Notes under the pieces: generated by a model
What the model saw: only the letters and a program-made list of their open reading frames with translations
Told to the model about the DNA's origin: nothing
The model's database searches: none
From: Haematococcus lacustris
Lineage: Eukaryota > Chlorophyta > Chlorophyceae > Chlamydomonadales > Haematococcaceae
Reading direction: 5' to 3'
NCBI GenBank assembly: GCA_030144725.1
Contig: JASKMD010000026.1
Coordinates: forward strand, 418,750 to 482,749
Length of the DNA: 64,000 nucleotides
Position numbers and translations under genes: made by a program
Shown: one piece after another, positions 33,834 to 45,162 of the stretch
Layout of the letters: each line of letters starts with the position of its first letter
Position numbering within the stretch: the stretch's first letter is position 1

Positions 33834-35640
33834 CTATATTTGCAGACCACACGCAGCTGCTGGCCCACAGCTGCATGCTCGCTAGGCCGGTGAGTGTTGG
33901 CAACCAATCATTATCAATCTTGGCATCCACCTCCTGGGCCTCGGCCTCCACCTCCTTGCTATTGCTTCTAGACCCGGTAGCACTAAAACAGTGCTATTTC
34001 GAATACAGGATGAACGGTAGTATTTTTCGTTTTGCATAAGCATGCGGTGATGTACCGGGATAGCTATCACGGGACTGTCAGGTTGAAGTGATGGGATGAG
34101 AGGGAGTGAGAGATGTCTTCTTAAGCTGACCCTGGCATAGTTCTGTAAGCATAGTTCCGAGACCAACTCTGCCCGAATCGCTTGTCGTCAGCCCGGAGGT
34201 CTTCACGCCTTCGCTCGAGCTAATCCAAGAGTATGTGATCTGCTTCAGAAGCAGCAGCAGCTGCAGAACACTACTGCCCAGCCTAGTCGGAAATGCAGTT
34301 TAAATAGCTGGCAGCCATGCATACTGAAATGAGCAAGCATCCTATTACATTTGGTTTCCCCGTTTCGATCATCCCTGTGCAGTGAGCACTGCAAACGCCG
34401 TCGTTCCACATCCCGACGCCTCGCTGACAATCGAGCAGCTTCTGGACGACGAGCAGTCTGTCCCACCGCCCATTGCGAGTGGAGTCCCCGTCTTGGAGAG
34501 ACCCATCAACCGCCCTCCACGCGAGCGCATCCCGGACCCCCCGGAGGCAGTACAGGCAGCTCCGCGAATTGCTACGCGAGACCACCAGCAGCCCCACCAC
34601 CGCCCGCGCACGGCGAGTGCACTTGTAGTGACGTGTGGTCACCTCCGCCATTGGCGGCACCCCTAATAAACTCTCACTAATCTTTAAGAGTTTTACAACG
34701 ACTCTTGCGCAGGGCGGTGCAGCCCACCAGCGCGAGCCTAACGGGCTGCTCGGGCTGGTGTGCGCCTGTGCCGGGCTCAGCGGCATGGAAGAACTGATTT
34801 CATTGTGTTCTTGTTCGGGCGCAGGACCCCCCGTGACCCCCTGGGACCCCCTGTGCTCGTGTCACGTAAGACCATGTCAAATATTTGAAAATGTGCACTT
34901 TTTCCGGCCGATTTACTGTCCAACCAGAGCGTCAGATGATGGACTGCCCACTTTAATGTAAAGTAATACTGAGTTCCCACCATGTCCCCTGTCCAGAAAC
35001 GCAATGCCCTCCTTTGTGGGTCTTTGTGGGTCACAACAACGAACATAATTATCAGCTCATCTTCTGCGACGTTTTGGCTGATTTCTGCTGCTCGTAGTTG
35101 CTCGGGAGCCACAGGCCTCAATGCGCTCGGCATTTTGTGCGAGACTGCAATTCAGCAACTTGCACCTGGCAGCAGGTTCAGCAACAATCCGCCGTAGCCG
35201 TCACGAACCCAGCTTGGGGATGGGTATCGATGCGTGCTGGGACGCAACTGCACTGTTGCGTGCTGACCTGAAGCCAAGATGCGAAATTCACGTCGTGCTG
35301 GGACCAGGCTGCCTGTAGCAGTCGCTAAGAGTGTCTGCGAGGCTCAAGAACACGTCGCAGTTTGGGGGCCAGCCACCCGGCAAACCGTTTAGGCTGGCTG
35401 CACACTCGTCACGCCATCAGCAGCTCATCGCACTAATCGGCGGCCTCATCCGTGCAGAAATGAGTTAGAAGTTATCTCTTGAGCCATGGGGCAACGGCGG
35501 GGGTGACCGTGTGCAGAGTGTGTGAAAAACAAAGCTGCGGCGAAGCACTTGCACGCAGTGAACCTGCACCTGCAGCAAGAGATAGATAGGTTGTTCACCC
35601 TGTTGCAGCAACACATAACTCCGACTCCGCAGCCAGTGTA
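33834..35640 (+). other. Unresolved region with plus-strand coding traces
   Basis: After the array a TTTGCAG acceptor-like site (33843) is followed by an open stretch ending at GGTGAGT near 33890. A second stretch at 34382-34660 reads SLTIEQLLDDEQSVPPPI and is preceded by GTGCAG. A third near 35525-35640 reads HLHAVNLHLQQEIDRLFTLL and QQHITPTPQPV, ending at TAA. These could be exons of one plus-strand gene that also includes 24780-24873. On the minus strand 35133-34777 is open as well (APEQLRAAEISQNVAEDEL). I cannot choose between them and recognise no family. Confidence 0.25.
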
Positions 35641-36539
35641 ACCAGGGTTGTGAAAATTGCAGTACACTCACGATAAACAAGGACCGGTCGCGATTGGACC
35701 GACCATAGCTCCTTGAAAACTAGAGTAGAAGGCCGTTCGAACGGTATAAGTCTTACTTGAATCCGTGCATCCGTTGCGACGTAGTTGGACCGCGAATTTC
35801 TGTCCCATGCTATCTGTGCAGATGTCGGTTGTCCTTAGTCTGCACAGCTGCTGATAGTCGACATCTGCACAGATGTTGGCGATGTCGACATCTGTGCAGC
35901 TGCGGGAAGTCGACATCTGCACAGATGTCGTATACCGCGACCAACGTCTGTGCAGCTGCTGACGACGACATCAGCACAGATGTCGACTATTACATTCAAT
36001 GCTTGGCTGTGCAGATGTCGTGACCGACATCTGTGCAGCTGCTGACAACGACATCTGCACAGATGTCGACTATTACATTTGATGCTTGGCTGTGCAGATG
36101 TTGTCTGTAGCATCTGCACAGATGTCGACTATTACATTCGCGGCTTGGATGTGCAGATGTCGTGGCTGTATCTGCACAGATGTCGACTATTTCATCGACT
36201 ATTACATTCGCAAAGCACATGCATTGACACCCAAACATCCAGCAAGACCTCGCTACACCTCCGCAAAACACATGTTTTGACACCCAAAACACCCCGCAAC
36301 ACCTCACTACACCCCCGCAAAACACATGTATTGACACCCAAAACACCCCGCAACACCTCGCTACACCCCCGCAAAACACATGTATTGACACCCAAACACC
36401 CCGCAACACCTCGCTACACCCCCGCAAAACATATGAATTGACACCCAAACACCCCGCAACATCCCCGCAAAACACATGTTGGAAACCCAAACATCCCGCA
36501 ACACCTCGCTACGGGACTTGCAAGCACATGTCTCGATGC

Positions 36540-36604
36540 ACCATCACTTCACAACACCTTCTGCTGCTGCCAGTGTTGCCGTTGTTGCCCCTGCTGCCAC
36601 TGCT

Positions 36605-36639
<35 letters not shown>

Positions 36640-36850
36640 CGCGCGAGTTGCTGCTGCTGCTGCTGCTGCCGGTGTTGCCGCTGCTGCCGGTGTTGCCGCT
36701 GTTGTCGCTGCTGCCAGTGTTGCCGCTGTAGCCACTGCTGCTGATGCTGCCGCTGATGCTGATGATGCTCTTGCTGCTGCTGCAGCTTCTGCTGCTGCCA
36801 GTGTTGCCGTTGTTGCCCCTGCTGCCACTGCTGCTGCCGCTGCTATGTTC
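36540..36850. repeat. GCTGCT-type trinucleotide block
   Basis: Irregular CTG/CCG trinucleotide sequence inside composite repeat copy A and absent from copy B. Several frames are open and give poly-Ala or poly-Leu artefacts. Confidence 0.85.
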
Positions 36851-37417
36851 TATGCTATGTCCTTCTATGTCCTAAACAGCCCGCAGGCAGTCTCCGCTCC
36901 TATCAGGGGCTTCAACGCGCCATGTTCAATACAGCCTGGCCCTAGTCATGCGGCCCCTGTACCCTTCCCCCGCCCCATGGCCATACGTTCCCCAGGGAGT
37001 CTGCCCTGATGCCATGGCCTTCCTCTCTGCCAATGAGCAGCTGTGTGTGCCAGCACCAGGGCATGTTGCATTCATGCTTGGCTTCATGCTTGGCTTGGCA
37101 TTGGAATGGTGCAGCGATTGATTTCTTTCATTCATTTCGTGCAACTCGCTAGGCCATCGACGTCTGCAGGGTCACATTAGCATCAGGCCATCACGTTTTT
37201 GTAAGCGTGCGACTGTAAGCTCTAAGTACCGGCGCGGTTGACCCCTTATTATGCCCCTATTATGCCTCCATTATGAGAAAATAAGGACGCCTATATTTTT
37301 CCCTATACCTCAGATATAGAAATGCTAAGCACATGCATTGATGCACCCAATGACCGCAACACCCCCCTACGATGTGACAAGGTAGCAACGACACGACAAC
37401 AAGAAGGTGACACCACA

Positions 37418-37788
37418 CACCATCACCATCACCATCATCACCATCATCATCACCATCACCATCATCACCATCACCATCACCATCACCATCATCACCACCA
37501 TCACCATCATCACCACCCACACCATCACCACACCATCACCACACCACACCACACCACACCACACCACACCACACCACACCACACCACACCACACCACACC
37601 ACACCACACCACACCACACCACACCACACCACACCACACCACACCACACCACACCACACCACACCACACCACACCACACCACACCACACCACACCACACC
37701 ACACCACACCACACCACACCACACCACACCACACCACACCACACCACACCACACCACACCACACCACACCACACCACACCACACCACA
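37418..37788. repeat. CACCAT then ACACC arrays
   Basis: A CACCAT/CACCATCAT array to about 37530 gives way to about 51 perfect copies of the pentamer ACACC (37534-37788). Copy B of the composite repeat has only a few units at the same place (50750-50775). Confidence 0.96.
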
Positions 37789-38561
37789 ATGACAACACAA
37801 CAACATTGCAACAAGGCGGCAAGATGACAACGAGGATGGACGCTACAACAAGGGTGATGTTACATTCTCCTTGGTAATGTACTACACCGGGTGCAACTCC
37901 ATAGGCTCCTCTTACTACCATTGACGCCCACCTACCACACCTACACCTATGCCATGTCGCACAACAAGCACGGGCTGACAACCACCCAAGTGCTCCACCA
38001 TCCAGCTATCGTCCCCGTTGGAGAGGGATGGGTAGGGTTATTGTGGTGTGTGGGCATGGCATGGCCAGGGTGGGCTGGGTGGGCTGCTACTACTGGATCC
38101 CACTCCAAGCTGCCCGCTCCGTGTTGCCCGCTCCAGATTGCTGCGCCAAGGGTAGGGTAGGGAGAGGGTTGCAGCGTCGTGCGTGCGTTGTGGGGCGGGG
38201 GGTGGGAAAGGGGGGAGGTAGGTGGGGTGGCAGACTTGGAGGTGGTGGGACAGGGTAGGGAAGGGGGAAGGGGGAAGGGGGAAGGGGGAAGGGGGTAGGG
38301 GGAAGGTGGAAGGGGGGGGAAGGGGGGAGAGCTGACCGTGGGACCTGCAGTAAACAAGGAGCATCTTTGCGGTTAGGCTGGGCACCGGACCACTCATGTG
38401 CAAGGGCTGGCCACTCACACTTTGCTAGCACCACTTCTATACCTACCTGGCAGCGCCTCCATGGCTGCAGCTCCTGGCTGCTCCTGCGCTCCATGCGCCT
38501 GCTTCTTGTGGTAGGGTGATGGAGGAGGTGGAGGTGGTGGTGATGGAGGGGGTGGTGGTGG

Positions 38562-39135
38562 TGGGGTGGGGGGTGGGGGTGGGGGTGGGGGTGGGGGTGG
38601 GGGTAGGGGTGGGGTGGGGGTGGGGGTGGGGGTGGGGGTGGGGGTGGGGGTGGGGGTGGGGGTGGGGGTGGGGGTGGGGGTGGGGGTGGGGGTGGGGGTG
38701 GGGGTGGGGGTGGGGGTGGGGGTGGGGGTGGGGGTGGGGGTGGGGGTGGGGGTGGGGGTGGGGGTGGGGGTGGGGGTGGGGGTGGGGGTGGGGGTGGGGG
38801 TGGGGGTGGGGGTGGGGGTGGGGGTGGGGGTGGGGGTGGGGGTGGGGGTGGGGGTGGGGGTGGGGGTGGGGGTGGGGGTGGGGGTGGGGGTGGGGGTGGG
38901 GGTGGGGGTGGGGGTGGGGGTGGGGGTGGGGGTGGGGGTGGGGGTGGGGGTGGGGGTGGGGGTGGGGGTGGGGGTGGGGGTGGGGGTGGGGGTGGGGGTG
39001 GGGGTGGGGGTGGGGGTGGGGGTGGGGGTGGGGGTGGGGGTGGGGGTGGGGGTGGGGGTGGGGGTGGGGGTGGGGGTGGGGGTGGGGGTGGGGGTGGGGG
39101 TGGGGGTGGGGGTGGGGGTGGGGGTGGGGGTGGGG
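38562..39135. repeat. GGGGGT hexamer array, about 95 copies
   Basis: Nearly perfect 6 bp repeat with minor slips at the left end (38600-38615). The plus strand is G-quadruplex-type. It is followed by a GGTGTGGCCACTAGAACCTG spacer, a diverged relative of the composite-repeat tail. Confidence 0.97.
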
Positions 39136-39286
39136 GAGGGGGTGGGGGAGGGGGTGGGAAGGGGGATGGGTGTGGCCACTAGAACCTGCAAACAACAACA
39201 AGGTCATGACAGGAGGTCAGAGTTGTGGTGTGGGGTGAGGGATGTGAGATGATAGGTAGGGGTAGGGAGGGGAGGGGACGGAGAGG

Positions 39287-39902
39287 GCTGGGCCGGGCTG
39301 GGCTGGGCTGGGCTGGGCTGGGCTGGGCTGGGCTGGGCTGGGCTGGGCTGGGCTGGGCTGGGCTGGGCTGGGCTGGGCTGGGCTGGGCTGGGCTGGGCTG
39401 GGCTGGGCTGGGCTGGGCTGGGCTGGGCTGGGCTGGGCTGGGCTGGGCTGGGCTGGGCTGGGCTGGGCTGGGCTGGGCTGGGCTGGGCTGGGCTGGGCTG
39501 GGCTGGGCTGGGCTGGGCTGGGCTGGGCTGGGCTGGGCTGGGCTGGGCTGGGCTGGGCTGGGCTGGGCTGGGCTGGGCTGGGCTGGGCTGGGCTGGGCTG
39601 GGCTGGGCTGGGCTGGGCTGGGCTGGGCTGGGCTGGGCTGGGCTGGGCTGGGCTGGGCTGGGCTGGGCTGGGCTGGGCTGGGCTGGGCTGGGCTGGGCTG
39701 GGCTGGGCTGGGCTGGGCTGGGCTGGGCTGGGCTGGGCTGGGCTGGGCTGGGCTGGGCTGGGCTGGGCTGGGCTGGGCTGGGCTGGGCTGGGCTGGGCTG
39801 GGCTGGGCTGGGCTGGGCTGGGCTGGGCTGGGCTGGGCTGGGCTGGGCTGGGCTGGGCTGGGCTGGGCTGGGCTGGGCTGGGCTGGGCTGGGCTGGGCTG
39901 GG
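39287..39902. repeat. GGGCT pentamer array, about 123 copies
   Basis: Nearly perfect 5 bp repeat, with one variant unit at its left end. The right flank carries ACCATTGAACCTGCAG, again like the composite-repeat tail. Frames through it are artefacts. Confidence 0.97.
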
Positions 39903-40585
39903 TGTAGGGAAGGGGAGGTTGGGACCATTGAACCTGCAGCTATTCAGTGGTTGGCATATAGTCAGGCAAGGTATTTGGAGCCACATGACTGCAAGATAAA
40001 CTACTCACCATTCGCTAGGGTGGGGTTTGTGTGGGTGCACCCAACTTTGTTTCATGTGCACCCATCTTCGTCTCTTGCATTGCTCCTGACCGCCTCTCCG
40101 GGCTCCTCCACTCCTCTTCCGCTCCGCCTCATAGGCTTCGGGCTACGTGTCCTAGTTGCACCTCATGCATTTCTTATGGCGCATCGCTGCATCGCTGGGT
40201 CGCTGCATCGCTGCACCTCCTTCCGTTTTCTGTCGCTATCTCTTGATCCTATCGCTTAACCTGATGGCATCTTTTTATGGCTGGTCGCCAATGCTATGCG
40301 GCTGGTCGGCTCATAGCTAGCCTTTTGGCGACGGTTTTGTTGGCTGCTCCTGGCCGCTCCTGCCTGCTAATGCCAGGTGAGCGGGGCAGTCTGGATTCTT
40401 GCGTGATTCCTTTGCTTCCTTCGCGGTACCTTCATGCAGGTCTCCATGCAGCCTGGTTATTTTGTAACCTTAGGGCATACCGTGTTATGTTGGAAGAGTC
40501 TTGCTTCCTTTGCGGTTACTTTGCTGCCTTCGCGGTGCCTTTGCGTAACCTTCATGCAAGCATTTTCTTCATGTGCACATCTGCA
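39903..40585. other. Pyrimidine-rich unique stretch, no gene seen
   Basis: Between two arrays. Short related pieces of the form CTTCGCGGT and ACCTTCATGCA recur at about 40417-40440 and 40505-40560, but there is no clean repeat and no supported ORF. Confidence 0.5.
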
Positions 40586-40589
40586 CTAC

Positions 40590-41320
40590 TTGGCATCTGT
40601 GCAGATGTCGAGGGATGAAGCTGTGCAGATGTCGATTGTGTCGAAAGCTGTGCAGATGTCGAGACATGCTTGGCTGCGCAGATGTCGACTGTGTCGACAG
40701 CTGTGCAGATGTCGAGGGATGCATCTGTGCAGATGTCGAGTGTGTCGGCAGCTGTGCAGATGTCGTGGGATGCATCTGTGCAGATGTCGATTGTGTCGAC
40801 AGCTGTGCAGATGTCGAGGGATGCATCTGTGCAGATGTCGAGTGTGTCGACAGCTGTGCAGATGTCGAGGGATGCATCTGTGCAGATGTCGAGTGTGTCG
40901 GCAGCTGTGCAGATGTCGAGGAATGCATCTGTGCAGATGTCGAGTGTGTCGACAGCTGTGCAGATGTCGAGGGATGCTTGGCTGTGCAGATGTCGACTGT
41001 GTCGACAGCTGTGCAGATGTCGAGGGATGCATCTGTGCAGATGTCGAGTGTTTCGACAGCTGTGCAGATGTCGAGGGATGCATATGTGCAGATGTCGAGT
41101 GTGTCGGCAGCTGTGCAGATGTCGAGGAATGCATCTGTGCAGATGTCGAGTGTGTCGACAGCTGTGCAGATGTCGAGGGATGCATCCGTGCAGATGTCGA
41201 GTGTGTCGACAGCTGTGCAGATGTCGAGGGATGCATCTGTGCAGATGTCGACATTGTCGGCATCTGCACAGATGTCGAGGGATGCTTGGCTGTGCAGGTC
41301 GGTTAACCGACATCTGTGCA
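40590..41320. repeat. CTGTGCAGATGTCGA minisatellite, locus 2
   Basis: About 28 copies of CTGTGCAGATGTCGA alternate between two spacers, GGGATGCAT and GTGTGTCGACAG, giving a higher-order unit of about 50 bp. The CATCTGTGCAGATG core is a near-perfect hairpin. The same core fills minisatellites in composite repeat copies A and B. Long open frames through it are artefacts. Confidence 0.93.
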
Positions 41321-42000
41321 GATTCCCAAAAAGGGGGGGGGTACCTCGCGCGCGGATCGTTGTATCTCCGCAACCGCTGCGAGTTAGGACTTCATTCAAG
41401 AGCGAGGTCCCCCTTAAACTCAACGCTATATCGTTCTATCGGAGCGGAATGTCCATCCGATGCAAAAAACACCCTCGCGTCGGCCTTATTTATCGTGAGT
41501 GTATTTCATGAAATCTTGCACTGAAATCTTTCACGTGCAAGAAATGAAACTTTCACTGCAACAAATGAAATCCCGGTAGCCCCCAGCACCCGGCAGCACG
41601 AGTAGAGCCCGATGGCTGAGGCTGCTCATGTTCGCTGGCCCTCCGCTGGCATTGCCACGGGTGCTCCAGCACAGCGTGTTTGGCCTGGGTATCCCTCTAC
41701 AGCCTAACGGGAAAAGGCATCGCACACGGCCGCAGGCACAGCCGCAGGCACAATAGCAGGTGCAGCCGCAGGTGCAACCACAAGCAACCCGCGCAGCAGT
41801 TGGATCAGAGCGCAATGGAGGACTGGTTCGCGGGATTTGCCTTCATTGCGGTGAGGACATGTTCATCAACAACTAGTGCCATGATCAGCTAGTGCCATGA
41901 TCACTTGCAAGTGCCATGAAAAGCCCAGGAAGCCGTTGTGAGGTGCTCTGAGGACACTGCAGCCATTTCCCTTGAGCTATAAGGCCTTATTAATCCTTGT
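41321..42000. other. Unique stretch with palindromic ATTTCATGAAAT motifs
   Basis: No gene seen. About 41500-41570 holds several short inverted pieces around TTTCATGAAA and GAAATGAAA; a similar cluster is at 42917-42985. Confidence 0.4.
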
Positions 42001-42004
42001 TGAG

Positions 42005-42730
42005 CCTGAGCTGGCTGATGTTTGCTTGCAGTTGGAGACAGCTGGTGCATCACAAGTGTAGCATGGCTTGGTGATTGCAAGCAAGGCGGCAGCGGTGTAC
42101 AGCAGCAGCCAACATCATGCATGGTCATGCATGTCCTGCCACCACCACTACCTCCCAAGCCATCAACAACAGCTTGGAGCAGCCTCTCTCTTTCCCCGCC
42201 TCCTTCCTTACACAACCCTCCCCATCCCACTGGACCACGCCTAGCCATGGAGGCGTTGCCAAACATCATTATGATTGCAAGGATGCCCCTTGTTGGCTGC
42301 AGGTCTTATGGTCACACTCCTGCCCCTTGCCCCCTCCCCCCTTCCCTCCCCCTTCCCACCACCGCCACCTTCGAGCCTGCCACCCCTCCCCTCACCCCAT
42401 CCCACTCTAGCCATGCCACTCTAGCCATTCCTCCTCCCTAAAGGCCAGCCTTGGGCGGGCAGCATGGAGCAGGCGCTAGTAGTAGCGGCCAGCCAGCCCA
42501 CTCTAGCCATGCCATGCCCACACACCACACAGACCAAGCCCATCCCTCCCCCAAGGGGACAGCAGTAGGAGAGCCAAGCCACCGTACTTGATGTGGCTTG
42601 GTGGTGGTGGTGTGGTGTGGTGGTTTTGTTGTTGGTGGTGGTGTTATTGTTGGTGTGGTGTTGTTGTCACTTGTCACCTTATGGGGGGTGTTGCAAGGCG
42701 TTCGTGCCGTATGTAGGTGCTGCGGGGGCA
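42005..42730 (-). repeat. Composite modular repeat, copy D (inverted, partial)
   Basis: Read on the minus strand this segment follows the block order of copies A-C. A GGTGACAAGTGACAACA block and CCACA-type array are near 42600-42690, the CATGGCATGGC block near 42513, G-rich runs near 42340, the tail GTGTGACCATAAGACCTGCAG at about 42315-42291 (read across two short pieces), and the right-end block AACTGCAAGCAAACATCAGC near 42015-42040. That last block is shared only with copy C (53185-53210). Confidence 0.75.
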
Positions 42731-43590
42731 ATAACATGGCATCATGCATGAAACCACCTTTGTTTTTGGATATCCTTGACGACCTTTGGTTTTGGTGGAT
42801 GTGGTGCAAATCGTATCCTGATTGTTGCATTGGGTTGGCAGATGTTAAAGAGGGTTGTGTGCAAAGTTTCAGGTCAAAACTCCCACGGCAACCACGCGTT
42901 TTCATCCCGTTTCATGTCTTTCATTCTTTTCATGAAATTTCACAAATTTCATGATGAAATGATGAATGAAAGAAATGAAAGAACGCAAAGTCACAACCCT
43001 GAGTGCAACAGCCTGTCACATTCACTCGCATAAAAGATCGCATTATAAGTGCCACCTAAGGGTACTTTTTTTTCTGATGGAAGGCTTCAGTTTCTCATTG
43101 GCAAGCCAACCCACTTGAAAAAAAAAATACTCCAAGTAGCTGGCGAGATTTGATCGTTTGACTCTCGTGCAGTTCTGTGAGGCACCCAGTGCCGGATCGC
43201 ATCCAGTACCGGATAGCTATCCAGTACTGGATGCCATCCAGTACTGGAGAGTACGCAATGTCAGCTTTGGTAGGGCTAGGGCTAGGGCTGGGGCATTGGT
43301 CAATACGGCATGGAGATTACAAGTTTTTCGCGTATCACGTACAGGCCATCCCAACGTGTAACACTTGCATTGCTGGAATCAGCGCGTCGCTGTAGCGTAG
43401 CTCCCCAACGGCTGTTTGCGTCGATGTGCGATGTGCGATGTCCAGTCGATGGGCGCTACAATGTGCGCTTGTAATGGGTTAACAACTCTCCATACTGACT
43501 AGTCTTTCTAATGAAGTGTGTGATGCTGAAAGTGGCCTATGATGGCTGAAGATTAGGGCTGAGGCTTGAGCTCAGGGCTGGAGCCTAGGT
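42731..43590. other. Unique stretch with stacked palindromes
   Basis: No gene seen. At 43198-43250 three copies of a CCAGTAC(T/C)GG palindrome lie head to tail, two of them inside a 32 bp near-perfect inverted repeat centred near 43216. At 42917-42985 there is an ATTTCATGAAAT-rich segment. Confidence 0.5.
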
Positions 43591-44300
43591 TAGGTACTGT
43601 ATAGGCACAAATCACACCAAGAGGACAACATGTTACAACACACTACTAACTCACCAAGCATTGTCCTTGCGATGTTATCACTAACATTACATCGTACACA
43701 GCTTCGCATAACCAGCATGCTATGTAGCGTCAACCAACAGCCTCCATCCGTCTCATTCCCTTGAAATGCAAAGCGACATTGATGTGTAAGGGTAGTCGTC
43801 CAAGCTCCAGCCTGCACATCAGGCGCCCCCAACATGGGGTTGGTAATCTTCATGCAAATACTCACTCTATACTGCACCGTTTTTGATAGCGTTTGTCACA
43901 TCGGCACCGGCGAATTACTACGCGTCTACTGGCAAGCGGCGCGTTAGCTCTTGCAAGTGAGGCCATGCCGGCGCAAGCGATCGCGGACACACCTCAGCTG
44001 CTCACCATCAATTGCATTAGTGGTATGTAGCGGCATCAGTGGTAGAACTGCGCCTGCTATCGAGCAGGATGTACAATCAATGTTTAGCCCGCCAGGCTCA
44101 CTCCGCGAACCTTTCATTGGTGCAAGCGTTGTCGGAGGACCGTCGTTGGGCAAGTTGACACGCGACATTGCAGCGAGGTGCGAAAATGTTCGTTTCTCTC
44201 TAGCCGGCTATACAGAAAAAGGGACCCCCTTGCACAAACCGGCGTATTGTGAATCGACCACTGTGACTTTCCAGAATTTGCCGTGTCAAATTGGTTCCTA
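43590..44300 (-). other. Unassigned minus-strand open frames
   Basis: Two minus-strand stretches have balanced, protein-like composition: about 43860-43610 (GAWTTTLTHQCRFAFQGNE, then DGGCWLTLHSML) and about 44160-43945 (NLPNDGPPTTLAPMKGSRSE). The plus strand of the second is also open (TRDIAARCENVRFSLAGYTE). No family recognised and no exon junctions could be fixed. Confidence 0.2.
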
Positions 44301-44399
44301 ACCCAACGAAGCAGCTGTTGGAGAAGAAAGCAAAGCATTCCATCAACCAGGCTTGTGGAAACATAAGTTGGCGTGACCTAACTTTGCCTAACTTTGCCT

Positions 44400-45160
44400 C
44401 AGTGCTGACTAGCCCACCCGGAACCCTTGCAGCCCGCCCCACCCCCTCCCAGCCCCTCCCATCCCCTCCCAGCCCCAGCCCCGCCCTCCCACCCCCTCCC
44501 AGCCCTAGCCCCACCCCTCCCAACCCCTCCCAACCCCAACGACGCAAGGGGGAAGCTGTCCATGAGGTGGCCGTTGACCAGCACCTGGCTCGTGGCCCCC
44601 CGGTGCAGCAGCTGAGCCCAGCGCACATGCCTCTCCCGGCAGAACCCCATGGCCTCCATCGTGTCCTGGAGCAAGCCCCAGGACACGTTGTCACAGGCAC
44701 CCGCCAGGTCCAGCAACAACAGCCAGGCTGGGTTGCCCCGCTGCTGCAGGTACTCCAGCAGGCCTAGGTGGAACTGCACGCTGTCGCTTATGTCCCTGCC
44801 TAGGATAAAGGCGGACTGAGAGGGGGACACCAACAGGTCCAAGGGCAGCTGCAGCCGGTCCTCCACTGCCCTGGCCACCAGGCGCACGTCGCAGTTGAGG
44901 AGCGTGATGGCGCGGTAGCCGGCCACCTGGTCCCTCGGCTTGCCAGCCTTGGGCACGAGGGTGATGATGCCTGTCAGTAACTCAGCCAGGGGGGCAGGGT
45001 CAGCGGTGTCTGCCAGGGCCTCTCGCAACATGGCCCGCAGCGGCCGCCCCAGCTCCACCCACAGCCGGTCATAGACCTCCATGGGCAGTCCATCTAGCCC
45101 CGGGGCCTTGCTGTGCGCGCAGCCCTGCAGAGCCCGGCCCAGCTCCTCCTCTGATAGCAT
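44400..45160 (-). pseudogene. LINE-type (non-LTR) reverse transcriptase fragment
   Basis: Minus-strand frame carrying the N-terminal RT blocks of L1-like retrotransposons: HSKAPGLDGLPMEVYDRLW, GIITLVPKAGKPRDQ, YRAITLLNCDVRLVARAVE, SAFILGRDISDSVQFHLGLL and LLLDLAGACDNVSWGLL. The following region with the catalytic F/YxDD is absent. After the VLVNG block (about 44570) the frame runs into a GGGGTTGGGAGG-type repeat. The upstream end is cut at the 5' LTR of Ty3 element 2, which apparently inserted into it. A dead fragment. Confidence 0.85.
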
Positions 45161-45162
45161 AG

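Larger units (their letters stand above)
35658..38450 (+). repeat. Composite modular repeat, copy A
   Basis: Shares an ordered series of blocks with the copy at 49669-51410. Head: TACACTCACGATAAACAAGG, then the palindrome CCGTTCGAACGG at about 35730. Next come a CATCTGCACAGATG minisatellite (about 35815-36190), a 53-54 bp minisatellite (about 36206-36520), an AATGCTAAGCACATGCATTG block (37321), CACCAT/ACACC arrays (37418-37788), an ACAACATTGCAACAAGGCGG block (37799), a GGGCATGGCATGG block (38050), GCCCGCTCC units, a GGGGGAA run, and a GCTGACCGTGGGACCTGCAG tail (38332). Copy A alone also has a GCTGCT-rich insert and unique sequence at about 36540-37260. No convincing ORF; open frames are repeat artefacts. 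Confidence 0.85.

Noticed and set aside
34777..35133. Minus-strand 118-codon frame as a gene
   Set aside because: Composition is acceptable, but there is no recognisable domain, the plus strand is equally open, and no splice context supports it.
37322..37877. His-rich and Thr/His-rich proteins
   Set aside because: Translations of the CACCAT and ACACC arrays in composite repeat copy A.
40434..41524. Repetitive Cys/Arg or Ser/Val proteins of 220-310 codons
   Set aside because: They translate the CTGTGCAGATGTCGA minisatellite and appear in several frames on both strands.
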